Positions 8,733 to 16,405 of a DNA stretch of 64,000 nt are shown piece by piece; position 1 is the first letter of the stretch; each line of letters begins with the position of its first letter. The translations under genes were made by a program, and so were the position numbers. Source of the stretch: Pseudodesulfovibrio portus (GTDB lineage Bacteria > Desulfobacterota > Desulfovibrionia > Desulfovibrionales > Desulfovibrionaceae). Under the pieces are notes generated by a model. That model made no database searches, was not told where the DNA came from, and was given only the letters and a program-made list of their open reading frames with translations. The stretch spans positions 498,501-562,500 of the forward strand of contig NZ_AP026708.1 in the NCBI RefSeq assembly GCF_026000375.1. Reading direction: 5' to 3'.

Positions 8733-9308
8733 ATGCAAGACGGGACCGTCCGCATAGCCTGCTTCGGCGACAGCCTGACCGAGGGGTACGGCCTGGCGCC
8801 GAGGGAAGCGTTGCCCAACGTCCTGGAACGATTGCTCCGGGAGGAAGGCCTCCCGGCGCGGTGCCTGAACTTCGGCGTCTCTGGCGAGACCTTCGAGGAC
8901 GGCCTGATCCGCGTCCACAAGGTCCTCCAGTCCGGGCCCGACGCGGTGATCCTGGAATTCGGGGCCAACGACTGTTTCATGGGCGACTCCGTCCAGACCA
9001 TACGAGACAACGCCACAGCCATCCTCGATACGCTGAGATCGCACGGCCTGCCCGTCCTGCTGGTGGGCATCACGGCCCACCCGGAGATCGGGGCCGCGCA
9101 CAAGGCCGAATTCGACCCGATGTTCGGGGAACTGGCCGAAGAATACGGCCTGCCCCTGTTCCCGGACATCCTGGCCCCATATTACCCGGACCCGTCGCGC
9201 ACCCTGCTCGACGGGCTGCACCCCAACGCGCAGGGAGTCGAAGCCATGGCCCGCGCCCTGCTGCCCCAGGTCATCGAGCTGGTCCAAACCGCACAAAAGA
9301 GGGATTGA
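8733..9308 (+). CDS. GDSL/SGNH arylesterase, TesA-like
   Basis: All four SGNH blocks are present in 191 residues: GDSLTEG near the start with the nucleophile Ser, the Gly in FGVSGET, GAND, and DGLHPN with the catalytic Asp and His. The protein resembles TesA-type esterase/lysophospholipase but has no signal peptide, so it should act in the cytoplasm. It follows the RdgC-like genes by 13 bases. Its stop codon overlaps the YcaO gene start in a TGATG, indicating translational coupling. Confidence 0.88.
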   Translation: MQDGTVRIACFGDSLTEGYGLAPREALPNVLERLLREEGLPARCLNFGVSGETFEDGLIRVHKVLQSGPDAVILEFGANDCFMGDSVQTIRDNATAILDTLRSHGLPVLLVGITAHPEIGAAHKAEFDPMFGELAEEYGLPLFPDILAPYYPDPSRTLLDGLHPNAQGVEAMARALLPQVIELVQTAQKRD

Positions 9309-11002
9309 TGCGCTACAAACTCCAGATGACGGACACGGATTTCGGCGTCGGCATGTTCGCCGCCGTGCCGGATGTCAACCTGAGCTTCAACGAGATGATC
9401 GACTATCTCCGCAAGCATCCGTTCGACGACCACATGCACGAGTTCGTGCTTCAGGGATTCAAGGACTTCCGCACGCGCAAGCTGGAAAAGCTCATCAAGG
9501 AAGTGATGAAGGACGGCGGACAATCCGACCCGGTGCTGGCCGCCGTTCTGTTCGAGGCGTGCATCTGCCATCGGCGGCAGGCCCCCCTGCTCAAACACTT
9601 CGACGGTCTGGACCCGGCCGGTCTGCTGCCCTACACCCCGGCCATCCACATCCGCTCGCACCTGCTTGAAGACCAAGACCGCCACCGCGCGTGGATACGG
9701 CTCTTCGGCGACAACATCTTCACCCTGGCCCCCCTGCCCGCGCCCGGAGACGGTCCGGAGCCCGTTTTCACCGACAAGGACCTGGACATCCCCGCTCCGG
9801 CCACGGCGGCCCAGGCCAGACAGGCTCTCGACGGCCAGCTCCCGCCGCCCAAGCCGCGGAGGCCGCTTGAGGAGACCATCGAACACGCCTTTTCCGTGCT
9901 GGACAAGGCGGACGCGCCGCTCGGCCCGGCCATGCAGCACAAGGCCTCCCTGTCGCCCATCGCCACCCTGCGCCACTGGATGACCAAGACGCGCACCGCC
10001 AACGGCTCCCTGTCCAACTCCCTGGAGGCCATCCAGACGAGTTACGGTCGCGGCCTGTTCCGCGCCAGGGCGGACGCCTCCTGCTGCATGGAGATGGCCG
10101 AACGCTTTTCCTCCTACGCCAGCTTCGGCCCGGCGGGCGTGCTCAAGTACAAACAAAGCTACCCCCTGGTCCACGCATCTTTCGACGAGTTGGACGTCCC
10201 GGCGGTCGACCCGAACGCGATCCGGCTGGAAGTGCCCTATGCCGGGCAGAAGCTCCACTGGATGGAGGGCCACGCGCCCGACGGCTCGCCCATGCTGATC
10301 CCGGTCCAGTTCGTGTTCCTGTTCTGCAACCTGGACGAACAGTCCCTGTTCAGCGCCCTCGGCTCCACCGGGCTGGCATCCGGCAACACCATGCCCGAGG
10401 CCAAGGTGGCCGCCCTGACCGAGGTCATCGAGCGCGACTCGGACGCCACCATTCCCTTTGACCCGAGCCGATGCTTCCGCGTGGAGAGCGACGATCCGGA
10501 AATCCGCAAGTTGCTCGACGGCTACCGGGAAGACGGGATCGACGTCTGGTTCATGGACGTGACCACGGAACTCGGCGTGCCGTGCTACAAGTCCGTGGTC
10601 CTGGGCAGGCACGGCGACGTGAACAAGGGCGGCGGCTGCGGCCTGAGCGGCCCGTCCGCCCTGGTGTCGGCCATGACCGAAACCGCCTACCCCTACCCCG
10701 GCCCGAAATCGGGTCCGGCCCCGGAAGGGCTGCCCGTGCGTAGGCTCGAGGACCTGCCCGACTATTCAACAGGCAGCGCCGACGGCGACCTCATGGTCCT
10801 GGAAAAGACGCTCATGAACAACGGCTACACCCCGGCCTACGCGGACCTGACCCGCAAGGACCTGGACATCCCGGTCTGCCGCGCCGTCATCCCCGGCCTG
10901 GAGCTGATCTCCGATTTCGACCACTACTCCCGCGTCAGCCCGCGCCTGTTCCGCAACTATCTGGCCATGTTCGAAGAAGCAAAACCATTGACTCCCCGCT
11001 GA
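9308..11002 (+). CDS. YcaO-domain protein with long N-terminal extension
   Basis: The protein has 564 residues. About the first 230 are not YcaO and lack a motif I know. The YcaO domain follows, with ARADASCCMEMAERFSSY and the hallmark GSTGLASGNTMPEAKVAALTEVIERD near residues 352-380. YcaO proteins use ATP to activate backbone amides, making azolines or thioamides in peptides, or assist RimO-type methylthiolation. No precursor peptide, dehydrogenase or leader-binding protein is next to it. The C-terminus is PLTPR, not the PxPxP tail of azoline-forming cyclodehydratases. The start overlaps the stop of the GDSL gene by one base. Substrate unknown. Confidence 0.82.
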   Translation: MRYKLQMTDTDFGVGMFAAVPDVNLSFNEMIDYLRKHPFDDHMHEFVLQGFKDFRTRKLEKLIKEVMKDGGQSDPVLAAVLFEACICHRRQAPLLKHFDGLDPAGLLPYTPAIHIRSHLLEDQDRHRAWIRLFGDNIFTLAPLPAPGDGPEPVFTDKDLDIPAPATAAQARQALDGQLPPPKPRRPLEETIEHAFSVLDKADAPLGPAMQHKASLSPIATLRHWMTKTRTANGSLSNSLEAIQTSYGRGLFRARADASCCMEMAERFSSYASFGPAGVLKYKQSYPLVHASFDELDVPAVDPNAIRLEVPYAGQKLHWMEGHAPDGSPMLIPVQFVFLFCNLDEQSLFSALGSTGLASGNTMPEAKVAALTEVIERDSDATIPFDPSRCFRVESDDPEIRKLLDGYREDGIDVWFMDVTTELGVPCYKSVVLGRHGDVNKGGGCGLSGPSALVSAMTETAYPYPGPKSGPAPEGLPVRRLEDLPDYSTGSADGDLMVLEKTLMNNGYTPAYADLTRKDLDIPVCRAVIPGLELISDFDHYSRVSPRLFRNYLAMFEEAKPLTPR

Positions 11003-11029
11003 TTTGCGCGATACTGAAACACACCCCAA

Positions 11030-11116
11030 GCCCGGGTGGTGGAACTGGTAGACACCAGGGACTTAAAATCCCTTGTTCGCAAGGACGTGCGGGTTCAAAT
11101 CCCGCCCCGGGTACCA
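11030..11116 (+). tRNA. tRNA-Leu (anticodon TAA)
   Basis: The 87-base cloverleaf has an acceptor stem GCCCGGG/CCCGGGT, the anticodon loop CTTAAAA at 11062-11068 giving anticodon TAA at 11064-11066, a long variable arm (class II) as expected for tRNA-Leu, a T loop GGTTCAAATCC, and an encoded CCA. The first acceptor pair would be G-T. Confidence 0.96.
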
Positions 11117-11123
11117 TTGGAAT

Positions 11124-11160
11124 AAAAGGACTTCTGCCCTGCGGCATAGGTCCTTTTTTT
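11124..11160 (+). terminator. Terminator after tRNA-Leu
   Basis: AAAAGGAC pairs with GTCCTTTT across an 18-base loop, followed by a run of T residues. Confidence 0.8.
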
Positions 11161-11300
11161 ATACCTTCCCTATTGGTGTCGAATCCTGACCAAGTGCCGG
11201 GCGTTTCCATTCTCTCGCGTTGAGATATAGATGAAACCAACGTTAGCCGATAGACGTAATAAATGAAACATCATCGCCATCACATGAGGAAGGGAAAGCC

Positions 11301-12578
11301 ATGACTGAATCATCGCACCGGGAAATGTGGGAAAAACTCGATCTCGACCTGGACGCTCACGACGCCCTGCTGGAAGTTCTGGGCAAGTTCTACGGGGACA
11401 TCTACATGTCCCAACAGAACCGGCTGCAGGGGGCCGAGTACCTGGATTTCGTCCTGTCCGAAGTCCACGGGCTGCGCATCAAGGAATTGCAGGACGCCAA
11501 GGCCGAGGGACGCAAGGTCGTCGGCACCTTCTGCGTCTTCGTGCCCGAAGAGATCACCCTGGCGGCGGACGCCGTGCATGTGGGGCTGTGCGCCGGAGCC
11601 GACGCCGGGACCGACCTGGCGGAACAGTTGGTCCCGCGCAACACCTGCGCCCTGATCAAATCCTTCATCGGCTTCAAGATGGCCAAGCTCTGTCCGTACA
11701 CCGAATCCTGCGACATGATCGTGGGCGAGACCACCTGCGACGGCAAGAAAAAGGCCTATGAGGCCTTCAACGAGATCGCGCCCACCTACATCATGGAAGT
11801 GCCGCAGACCAAAACCGAGGCCGCCCGCGCCCTGTGGAAATCCGAGGTCCTGCGCTACCTGGCGGAAGTCGAAAAGCTGACCGGCAAGACCATCACCCCG
11901 GAACGCCTCAAGCAGGGCATCAAGACCACCAACGCCAAGCGGCGCGCCCTGCAACGGCTGACCTCGCTCCGGGCAGCGGACCCCGCGCCCATCTCCGGCC
12001 GGGACGCCCTGCTCGTCAACCAGATCAGCTTCTACGACGAGCCGATCCGCTTCACCGCCAAGATCAACGAACTCTGCGACGAGCTTGAAAAGCGCATCGC
12101 GGCCAAGGGCGGCATCGCCCCGGCCAAGACGCCGCGGCTCCTGCTCTCCGGCTGTCCCATGGCGGTCCCCAACTGGAAGCTGCCCTATGTCATCGAGAGC
12201 TCCGGCGCGGTCATCGTGGGCGAGGAATCCTGCATCGGCACCCGCAACTCCCGCGACCTGGTGGACGAATCCGGCGAGACCATGGATGAAATGATCGACG
12301 CCATCGTGGACCGCTACATGAAGATCGACTGTGCCTGTTTCACCCCGAACACGGAACGCCAGGAAAACGTCACCGAGCTGGCCAAGCGCATGAACGCCGA
12401 CGGGGTCATCCACTACAGCCTGCTCTTTTGCCAGCCCTACACCCACGAGGCCCTCAAGGTGGACAAGACCCTGCAGGCCGAGGGCATCCCCATGCTCTCC
12501 ATCGAGACCGACTACTCCATGGAAGACGTGGAGCAGCTCAAGACCCGCGTCGAGGCTTTCGTGGAGACCCTTGCGTGA
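11301..12578 (+). CDS. Double-cubane-cluster reductase, 2-hydroxyacyl-CoA dehydratase (HgdB) family
   Basis: The 425-residue protein matches the single-subunit branch of the HgdB/FldB family that binds a double-cubane [Fe8S9] cluster. Candidate cluster cysteines are in VPRNTCALIKS, KLCPYTESCD, SGCPMAV, EESCIG and DCACF. Known members reduce small molecules such as acetylene at very low potential; the natural substrate is unknown. An ATP-driven activase gene overlaps its stop codon, which supports assignment as a two-component low-potential reductase rather than a two-subunit CoA dehydratase. Confidence 0.88.
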   Translation: MTESSHREMWEKLDLDLDAHDALLEVLGKFYGDIYMSQQNRLQGAEYLDFVLSEVHGLRIKELQDAKAEGRKVVGTFCVFVPEEITLAADAVHVGLCAGADAGTDLAEQLVPRNTCALIKSFIGFKMAKLCPYTESCDMIVGETTCDGKKKAYEAFNEIAPTYIMEVPQTKTEAARALWKSEVLRYLAEVEKLTGKTITPERLKQGIKTTNAKRRALQRLTSLRAADPAPISGRDALLVNQISFYDEPIRFTAKINELCDELEKRIAAKGGIAPAKTPRLLLSGCPMAVPNWKLPYVIESSGAVIVGEESCIGTRNSRDLVDESGETMDEMIDAIVDRYMKIDCACFTPNTERQENVTELAKRMNADGVIHYSLLFCQPYTHEALKVDKTLQAEGIPMLSIETDYSMEDVEQLKTRVEAFVETLA

Positions 12579-13336
12579 TTATCGGACTCGACATCGGCTC
12601 CCGCTCCATCGAGCTGGTGGCCATGAACAACCGGGAGGTGGTGCACGCCCTGCGCGTGCCCACCACCTTTGACCCGCTTTCCCAATGCCGAAAACTTCTG
12701 GACGGGTTGCGCCCGGACATCCTGGTGGGAACCGGGTATGGCCGCAACCTCATCCAGAGGCTCGGGCTCGACTGCGTCCACTCGGCCATCACCGAGATCA
12801 AGGCCCACGCCATCGGCGCCCGCCACCTGTTCCCGGAGGCGGCCACGGTACTGGACATCGGCGGGCAGGACACCAAGGCCATCGCCCTCTCCGGCGGCAG
12901 GGTCATGAAGTTCGAAATGAACGACCGATGCGCCGCCGGGACCGGAAAATTCCTCGAATACACGGCTGGCGTGTTCCAGATTCCCATCGAGGAGTTCGGC
13001 CACTATGCCATGAAGGGAAACGACCCTCCGGAGATCAGCTCCATCTGCACGGTGTTCGCGGAAACCGAGGCCACCTCGCTCATGGCCCAGGGCAAGCAGC
13101 CCGAATCCATCGCGCTGGGCCTGCACAAGGCGATCATCAAGCGCACGGTCAACATGCTGAACAGGGTCGGCCTCAATCAGCCCCTCGTCTTCACGGGCGG
13201 CGTGGCCAACAACCCCTGCGTGCTCAGCCTGCTGGCCTCGGCCATCAAGGCCGAGGAAGGCACCGGCCTGCTCATTCCCGAAAACCCCGACATGGTCGGC
13301 GCCCTGGGCGCTGCACTGCACGCCGCCGACGGCTAG
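12575..13336 (+). CDS. Acyl-CoA dehydratase activase (HgdC-like)
   Basis: The gene starts at the GTG at 12575, inside the GTGA that overlaps the stop of the reductase gene, and encodes 253 residues. It has the ASKHA ATPase fold: IIGLDIGSRSIELV (phosphate 1), LDIGGQDTKAI (phosphate 2), and FTGGVANN (adenosine). NDRCAAGTGKF and SSICTVFAETEA hold the two cysteines that ligate the [4Fe-4S] cluster shared by the homodimer. The protein uses ATP hydrolysis to shoot one electron into the partner. Length is normal for the family. A longer in-frame extension upstream lies inside the reductase gene and is not used. Confidence 0.9.
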   Translation: MIIGLDIGSRSIELVAMNNREVVHALRVPTTFDPLSQCRKLLDGLRPDILVGTGYGRNLIQRLGLDCVHSAITEIKAHAIGARHLFPEAATVLDIGGQDTKAIALSGGRVMKFEMNDRCAAGTGKFLEYTAGVFQIPIEEFGHYAMKGNDPPEISSICTVFAETEATSLMAQGKQPESIALGLHKAIIKRTVNMLNRVGLNQPLVFTGGVANNPCVLSLLASAIKAEEGTGLLIPENPDMVGALGAALHAADG

Positions 13337-13513
13337 ACCGCCTTTCGGGTCCGTTCTTCCCCCGCATCATCCGGGGAGCATCCGCTCCCCGTGTCCTTCC
13401 CGGCTGCCCGCAGCCGCCCCCCAAAAAAGCTTTCCCCTTTACTAAGCCGCCCCAAGACCTTATTTGAGGGACTGCGCACGCATCGTTTCGCGACAACTTT
13501 TCAAGGAGCCATT

Positions 13514-15289
13514 TTGCCTCGTCCTGCAAAACTACATAAATTCAGCAACTTCCACCTGTTCAAACGGAGTGTCTACTATTTCGCCCCCTACAAATGGCGC
13601 GTCGTCCTGGCAACAATCGCGCTGCTGGCATACTCTCCCATCCCTGCCGGTATAGCTTGGCTCGGAAAAGATTTTTTGGACAAAGTCCTCATTGAGAAAG
13701 ACATACCCATGCTAAAAGTTTGTGTTGTGGGGGTTGTTCTGCTCACCCTCATGAAGTGTGCCACCCTCCTTGCACAAACCTTTCTCATGAACGCCACGGG
13801 CATCCTCGTTCTCCGGGACATACGACGAGAACTCTACCACAAAATAATACGCCTCCCCATGCCGTACTTTGCCGAAAGCGAGGTGGGCATGCTCATGAGC
13901 CGTATAATCTCCGATGTCATGTCAGTCCGGGTATGCCTTCCCAGCCTGCTCATGTTCATCAGGCAGATATTGACCCTCGTCGTCCTGATCGGCCTCACAA
14001 TTTATCTGGACGCCTACCTTGCCTTCTGGAGCCTGCTGGTCATGCCGGTAGCCATTTATCCGTTTATCTACTTCGGGCAAAAAATCAGAAAATACGGCAG
14101 AAAAATCCAATCGGGAGTATCTGGTGTCAACGTAGTTCTTCAGGAAAGCTTCTCCGGCATCAAGGTCATCAAGGCCTTTGCCAATGAGCTGAAGGAAGAC
14201 TTCAATTTCGAAAAGGAAAATACCAGCTACACCAAACTTCTCATCAGGCAGGTGCTCTACAGCGAAGGATCATCGAGGGTTATGGACATCATTGGGGGCG
14301 TGGCCGGTGCGACCATCATCTGGGTCGGCGGCATGCAGGTTGTCAACGGCGAAATGACCCCCGGCGAGTTGTTTGCGTTTATGGTAGCCGTCCTCCAATT
14401 GTATGATCCTGTCAAAAAACTTAACGCATCCAACATACAGATCCAGCAAGGACTGGCCGGGGCCGAACGCGTGTTCGACATCCTGGATTCCCCGGAAATC
14501 AAAATCGAGGACCAGGGGGAAACAGTATTTAACGGCAAGCTCGAGAAGCTGGCCTTCAAGGACGTCCGGTTCGCCTATCCCAAATCCGACGACAACGCCG
14601 TGGACGGTGTCAGCCTGGACATCGAGGCGGGCCAACGCGTAGCCATCGTCGGGCAGAGCGGGTCGGGAAAGACCACCCTGGTCAATCTGCTGCCGCGTTT
14701 CTACGACGTCAGCGAAGGGACGATCACACTCAACGGCATTGACCTCCGGGACTACACCCTGAACAGCCTGCGCCTCAACCTCGGCCTGGTCTCCCAGGAC
14801 ACCTTCCTTTTCAACACTTCCATCACCGACAACATCGCTTACGCCCAGGAAGAATACGACATGGAGGAAGTGAGAAACGCGGCCCGGGCGGCCTATGCCC
14901 ACGATTTTATCATGGAAATGCCCGAGGGATACGATACCTTTGTAGGCGAAGGCGGTGTCAAGATCTCCGGCGGTCAGAAACAACGGCTGACCATTGCCAG
15001 GGCCATCATGAAAGACCCGACCCTGCTCATCCTGGACGAGGCCACCAGCGCGCTGGACACCCAGTCCGAACGCATCGTACAGAAGGCCCTGGACAACCTG
15101 ATGCAGGGACGCACCTCCATCGTCATCGCCCACCGACTGTCCACGATCCTGTCCGCCGACGTCATCGTGGTCATGGAAAACGGCCGCATTATCGCCAAAG
15201 GACGCCACGGCGAATTGCTGGAGACCTGTCCATTGTACAAGCGACTGTACAACATGCAGTTTGACGACCTGCCGGACAGGGACGAATAG
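13514..15289 (+). CDS. ABC exporter, MsbA-like (permease-ATPase fusion)
   Basis: The product is a half-transporter with six membrane segments in about residues 20-310 and an ATPase domain after residue 340. Walker A is GQSGSGKTT, the signature ISGGQKQR, Walker B LLILDEATSALD, and the switch His in IAHRLST. The start is set at a TTG at 13514 because AAGGAG lies five bases upstream; this gives 591 residues, the usual MsbA size. An upstream ATG at 13391 would add 41 unlikely residues. Members flip lipid A-core or other lipids and peptides. The lower-GC codon use of the membrane half differs from the ATPase half. Confidence 0.85.
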   Translation: MPRPAKLHKFSNFHLFKRSVYYFAPYKWRVVLATIALLAYSPIPAGIAWLGKDFLDKVLIEKDIPMLKVCVVGVVLLTLMKCATLLAQTFLMNATGILVLRDIRRELYHKIIRLPMPYFAESEVGMLMSRIISDVMSVRVCLPSLLMFIRQILTLVVLIGLTIYLDAYLAFWSLLVMPVAIYPFIYFGQKIRKYGRKIQSGVSGVNVVLQESFSGIKVIKAFANELKEDFNFEKENTSYTKLLIRQVLYSEGSSRVMDIIGGVAGATIIWVGGMQVVNGEMTPGELFAFMVAVLQLYDPVKKLNASNIQIQQGLAGAERVFDILDSPEIKIEDQGETVFNGKLEKLAFKDVRFAYPKSDDNAVDGVSLDIEAGQRVAIVGQSGSGKTTLVNLLPRFYDVSEGTITLNGIDLRDYTLNSLRLNLGLVSQDTFLFNTSITDNIAYAQEEYDMEEVRNAARAAYAHDFIMEMPEGYDTFVGEGGVKISGGQKQRLTIARAIMKDPTLLILDEATSALDTQSERIVQKALDNLMQGRTSIVIAHRLSTILSADVIVVMENGRIIAKGRHGELLETCPLYKRLYNMQFDDLPDRDE

Positions 15290-15304
15290 CTTCCGGGGAC
15301 AACC

Positions 15305-15874
15305 ATGAGACGCCTGCCCGCCGCACTTCTGGCCCTGCTCCTCCTGGCCTCGCCCGCCGCCGCCGACGTGGTCCGGACGGTGAAGACTGAATACTATACG
15401 GTTCAGGGCACAGACCCGGCGAGCATCGCGGCGGACCTGCAGATCAGTTCGCCATGGGACAAGGGACTGGGGAAACACACGGCCGTCACCCGGACCAAGA
15501 TCAATATCCAATACAAAATGGTAAAACGGGGCAGGGATTGCTCGGCCAGAGACGTCAAAGTCTACCTTCACCTCACCTATCTCTATCCAAAGCTGGCTCG
15601 CAGCGTGGACGGCAAAACCTATCAATGGTGGAAAGGGTTCCTCGCCAAGCTGGAGGAACACGAACTCATCCACGGCGAAATTTCCAGCCGGGCCGCCCAT
15701 GCCTTGAGCGACGAACTTGAAGCGCTCGTGAACGTGGACTGCGTCAATTTCAAGGCCATCGCCAAGAACCGATTCAACAGGTTCATGACCAAGCTGAAAC
15801 AGGACCAGGCCGCCTACGACAAGTTGACCGAACACGGCATCAGGCAGGAACGCAACCGGGGAAGGTTTCCCTGA
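15305..15874 (+). CDS. DUF922-family secreted protein with HExxH motif
   Basis: The protein has 189 residues. A signal peptide (MRRLPAALLALLLLASPAAA) is followed by a small domain with the sequence EEHELIHGEI; His119-Glu-Leu-Ile-His123 forms an HExxH zinc-protease-like motif. This matches DUF922 (putative secreted Zn-dependent protease) by recall. It lies 15 bases after the ABC exporter gene and is probably co-transcribed with it. Whether it is catalytic and what it cleaves are unknown. Confidence 0.75.
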   Translation: MRRLPAALLALLLLASPAAADVVRTVKTEYYTVQGTDPASIAADLQISSPWDKGLGKHTAVTRTKINIQYKMVKRGRDCSARDVKVYLHLTYLYPKLARSVDGKTYQWWKGFLAKLEEHELIHGEISSRAAHALSDELEALVNVDCVNFKAIAKNRFNRFMTKLKQDQAAYDKLTEHGIRQERNRGRFP

Positions 15875-15898
15875 TCACTCCACACATTCGCCCTGGAC

Positions 15899-16096
15899 AT
15901 GGAGTACATACCGGACGAATTCCCGCACAAGGCCATCGACAAGGCGGACTTCAAGCGCATGCAGCGGATGGAGAAAAAAGGCCATTTCACACGGGGCAGG
16001 ATGCCTCCGGCGGCTGGGGGAAGGGGAGAGGGAAACCCTTTGGAAAGGGTTTCCCTCTCCCCTTCCCCCAGACCCCCATCCCCTCTTCCTTCCTAA
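15899..16096 (+). CDS. Possible small protein whose 3' end runs into a repeat
   Basis: The first 35 codons (MEYIPDEFPHKAIDKADF onward) have GC-rich third positions like the neighbouring genes and look coding. After MPPAAGG the frame runs through the palindromic repeat at 16014-16071 and gives a low-complexity tail rich in Pro and Ser. No good ribosome-binding site is visible. It may be a real small gene whose end was replaced by the repeat, or a gene remnant. No family recognised. Confidence 0.35.
   Translation: MEYIPDEFPHKAIDKADFKRMQRMEKKGHFTRGRMPPAAGGRGEGNPLERVSLSPSPRPPSPLPS
16003..16071. repeat. Desulfovibrio-type intergenic palindrome (CCTCCGGCGGC module)
   Basis: Bases 16014-16041 and 16044-16071 are perfect inverted copies, 28 bases each, around a two-base GG centre. 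The arms start CTGGGGGAAGGGG. The palindrome is preceded by GCCTCCGGCGGC. By recall, modules of this layout are frequent between genes in Desulfovibrio genomes. The structure could fold as a very stable hairpin in RNA or a cruciform in DNA. Confidence 0.8.
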
Positions 16097-16209
16097 ACTT
16101 TTTGTCGGCGCATCCGCGCGGTTGCGGGTCGATGACAGACAACCTTCTTCTCTAACTATAAAAAGTTAAAAAACTTTGGGGTTCAGTTTTTCCCCAAAAC
16201 AACAACCCG

Positions 16210-16285
16210 CGATTCGGGCACGAAAAAAACGCCGCGCCATGTATAAGCATGACGCGGCGTGTCTCGTTTTTTCGTGTCCGAATCG
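16210..16285. terminator. Long bidirectional terminator-like hairpin
   Basis: The outer arms CGATTCGGGCACGAAAAAA and TTTTTTCGTGTCCGAATCG are near-perfect inverted copies. The inner arms ACGCCGCG and CGCGGCGT enclose a short loop. The A and T tracts on either side of the inner GC stem make it a usable terminator for both converging transcripts. Confidence 0.75.
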
Positions 16286-16312
16286 CCAATCGGCTCACCT
16301 CTCGCCGAAGGC

Positions 16313-16404
16313 GACACAGGGGTCCAGGGGGCCTTGCTCCCTGGCGGGTCCGGGGCAGCGCCCTGGTCTCCCCGAAGGGGCCGCCGGAGGTCCTCCCCAA
16401 ACGC
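16313..16404 (-). repeat. GC-rich intergenic repeat-like element next to the glutamate synthase stop
   Basis: This segment carries several overlapping short hairpins built from CCAGGG, CCCTGG and GGGTCC units. It contains GCCGCCGGAGG at 16380-16390, the inverse complement of the CCTCCGGCGGC at 16004-16014. It begins directly after the stop of the gene ending at 16406. No coding potential seen. Confidence 0.4.
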
Positions 16405-16405
16405 C

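Larger units (their letters stand above)
15875..16405. other. 531-base intergenic region with three palindromic elements
   Basis: Between the DUF922 gene and the convergent glutamate synthase gene lie a doubtful small gene (15899-16096), a perfect 28-base-arm palindrome (16014-16071), a long bidirectional terminator-like hairpin (16210-16285) and a GC-rich repeat-like element (about 16313-16404). No other coding signal was seen. Confidence 0.7.

Noticed and set aside
12428-12574. N-terminal extension of the activase inside the reductase gene
   Set aside because: Out-of-frame reading of the reductase; the ASKHA motif begins right after the GTG at 12575.
13391-13513. In-frame extension of the ABC exporter
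   Set aside because: Pro/Arg-rich, crosses intergenic hairpins, and the TTG at 13514 has a proper AAGGAG site.
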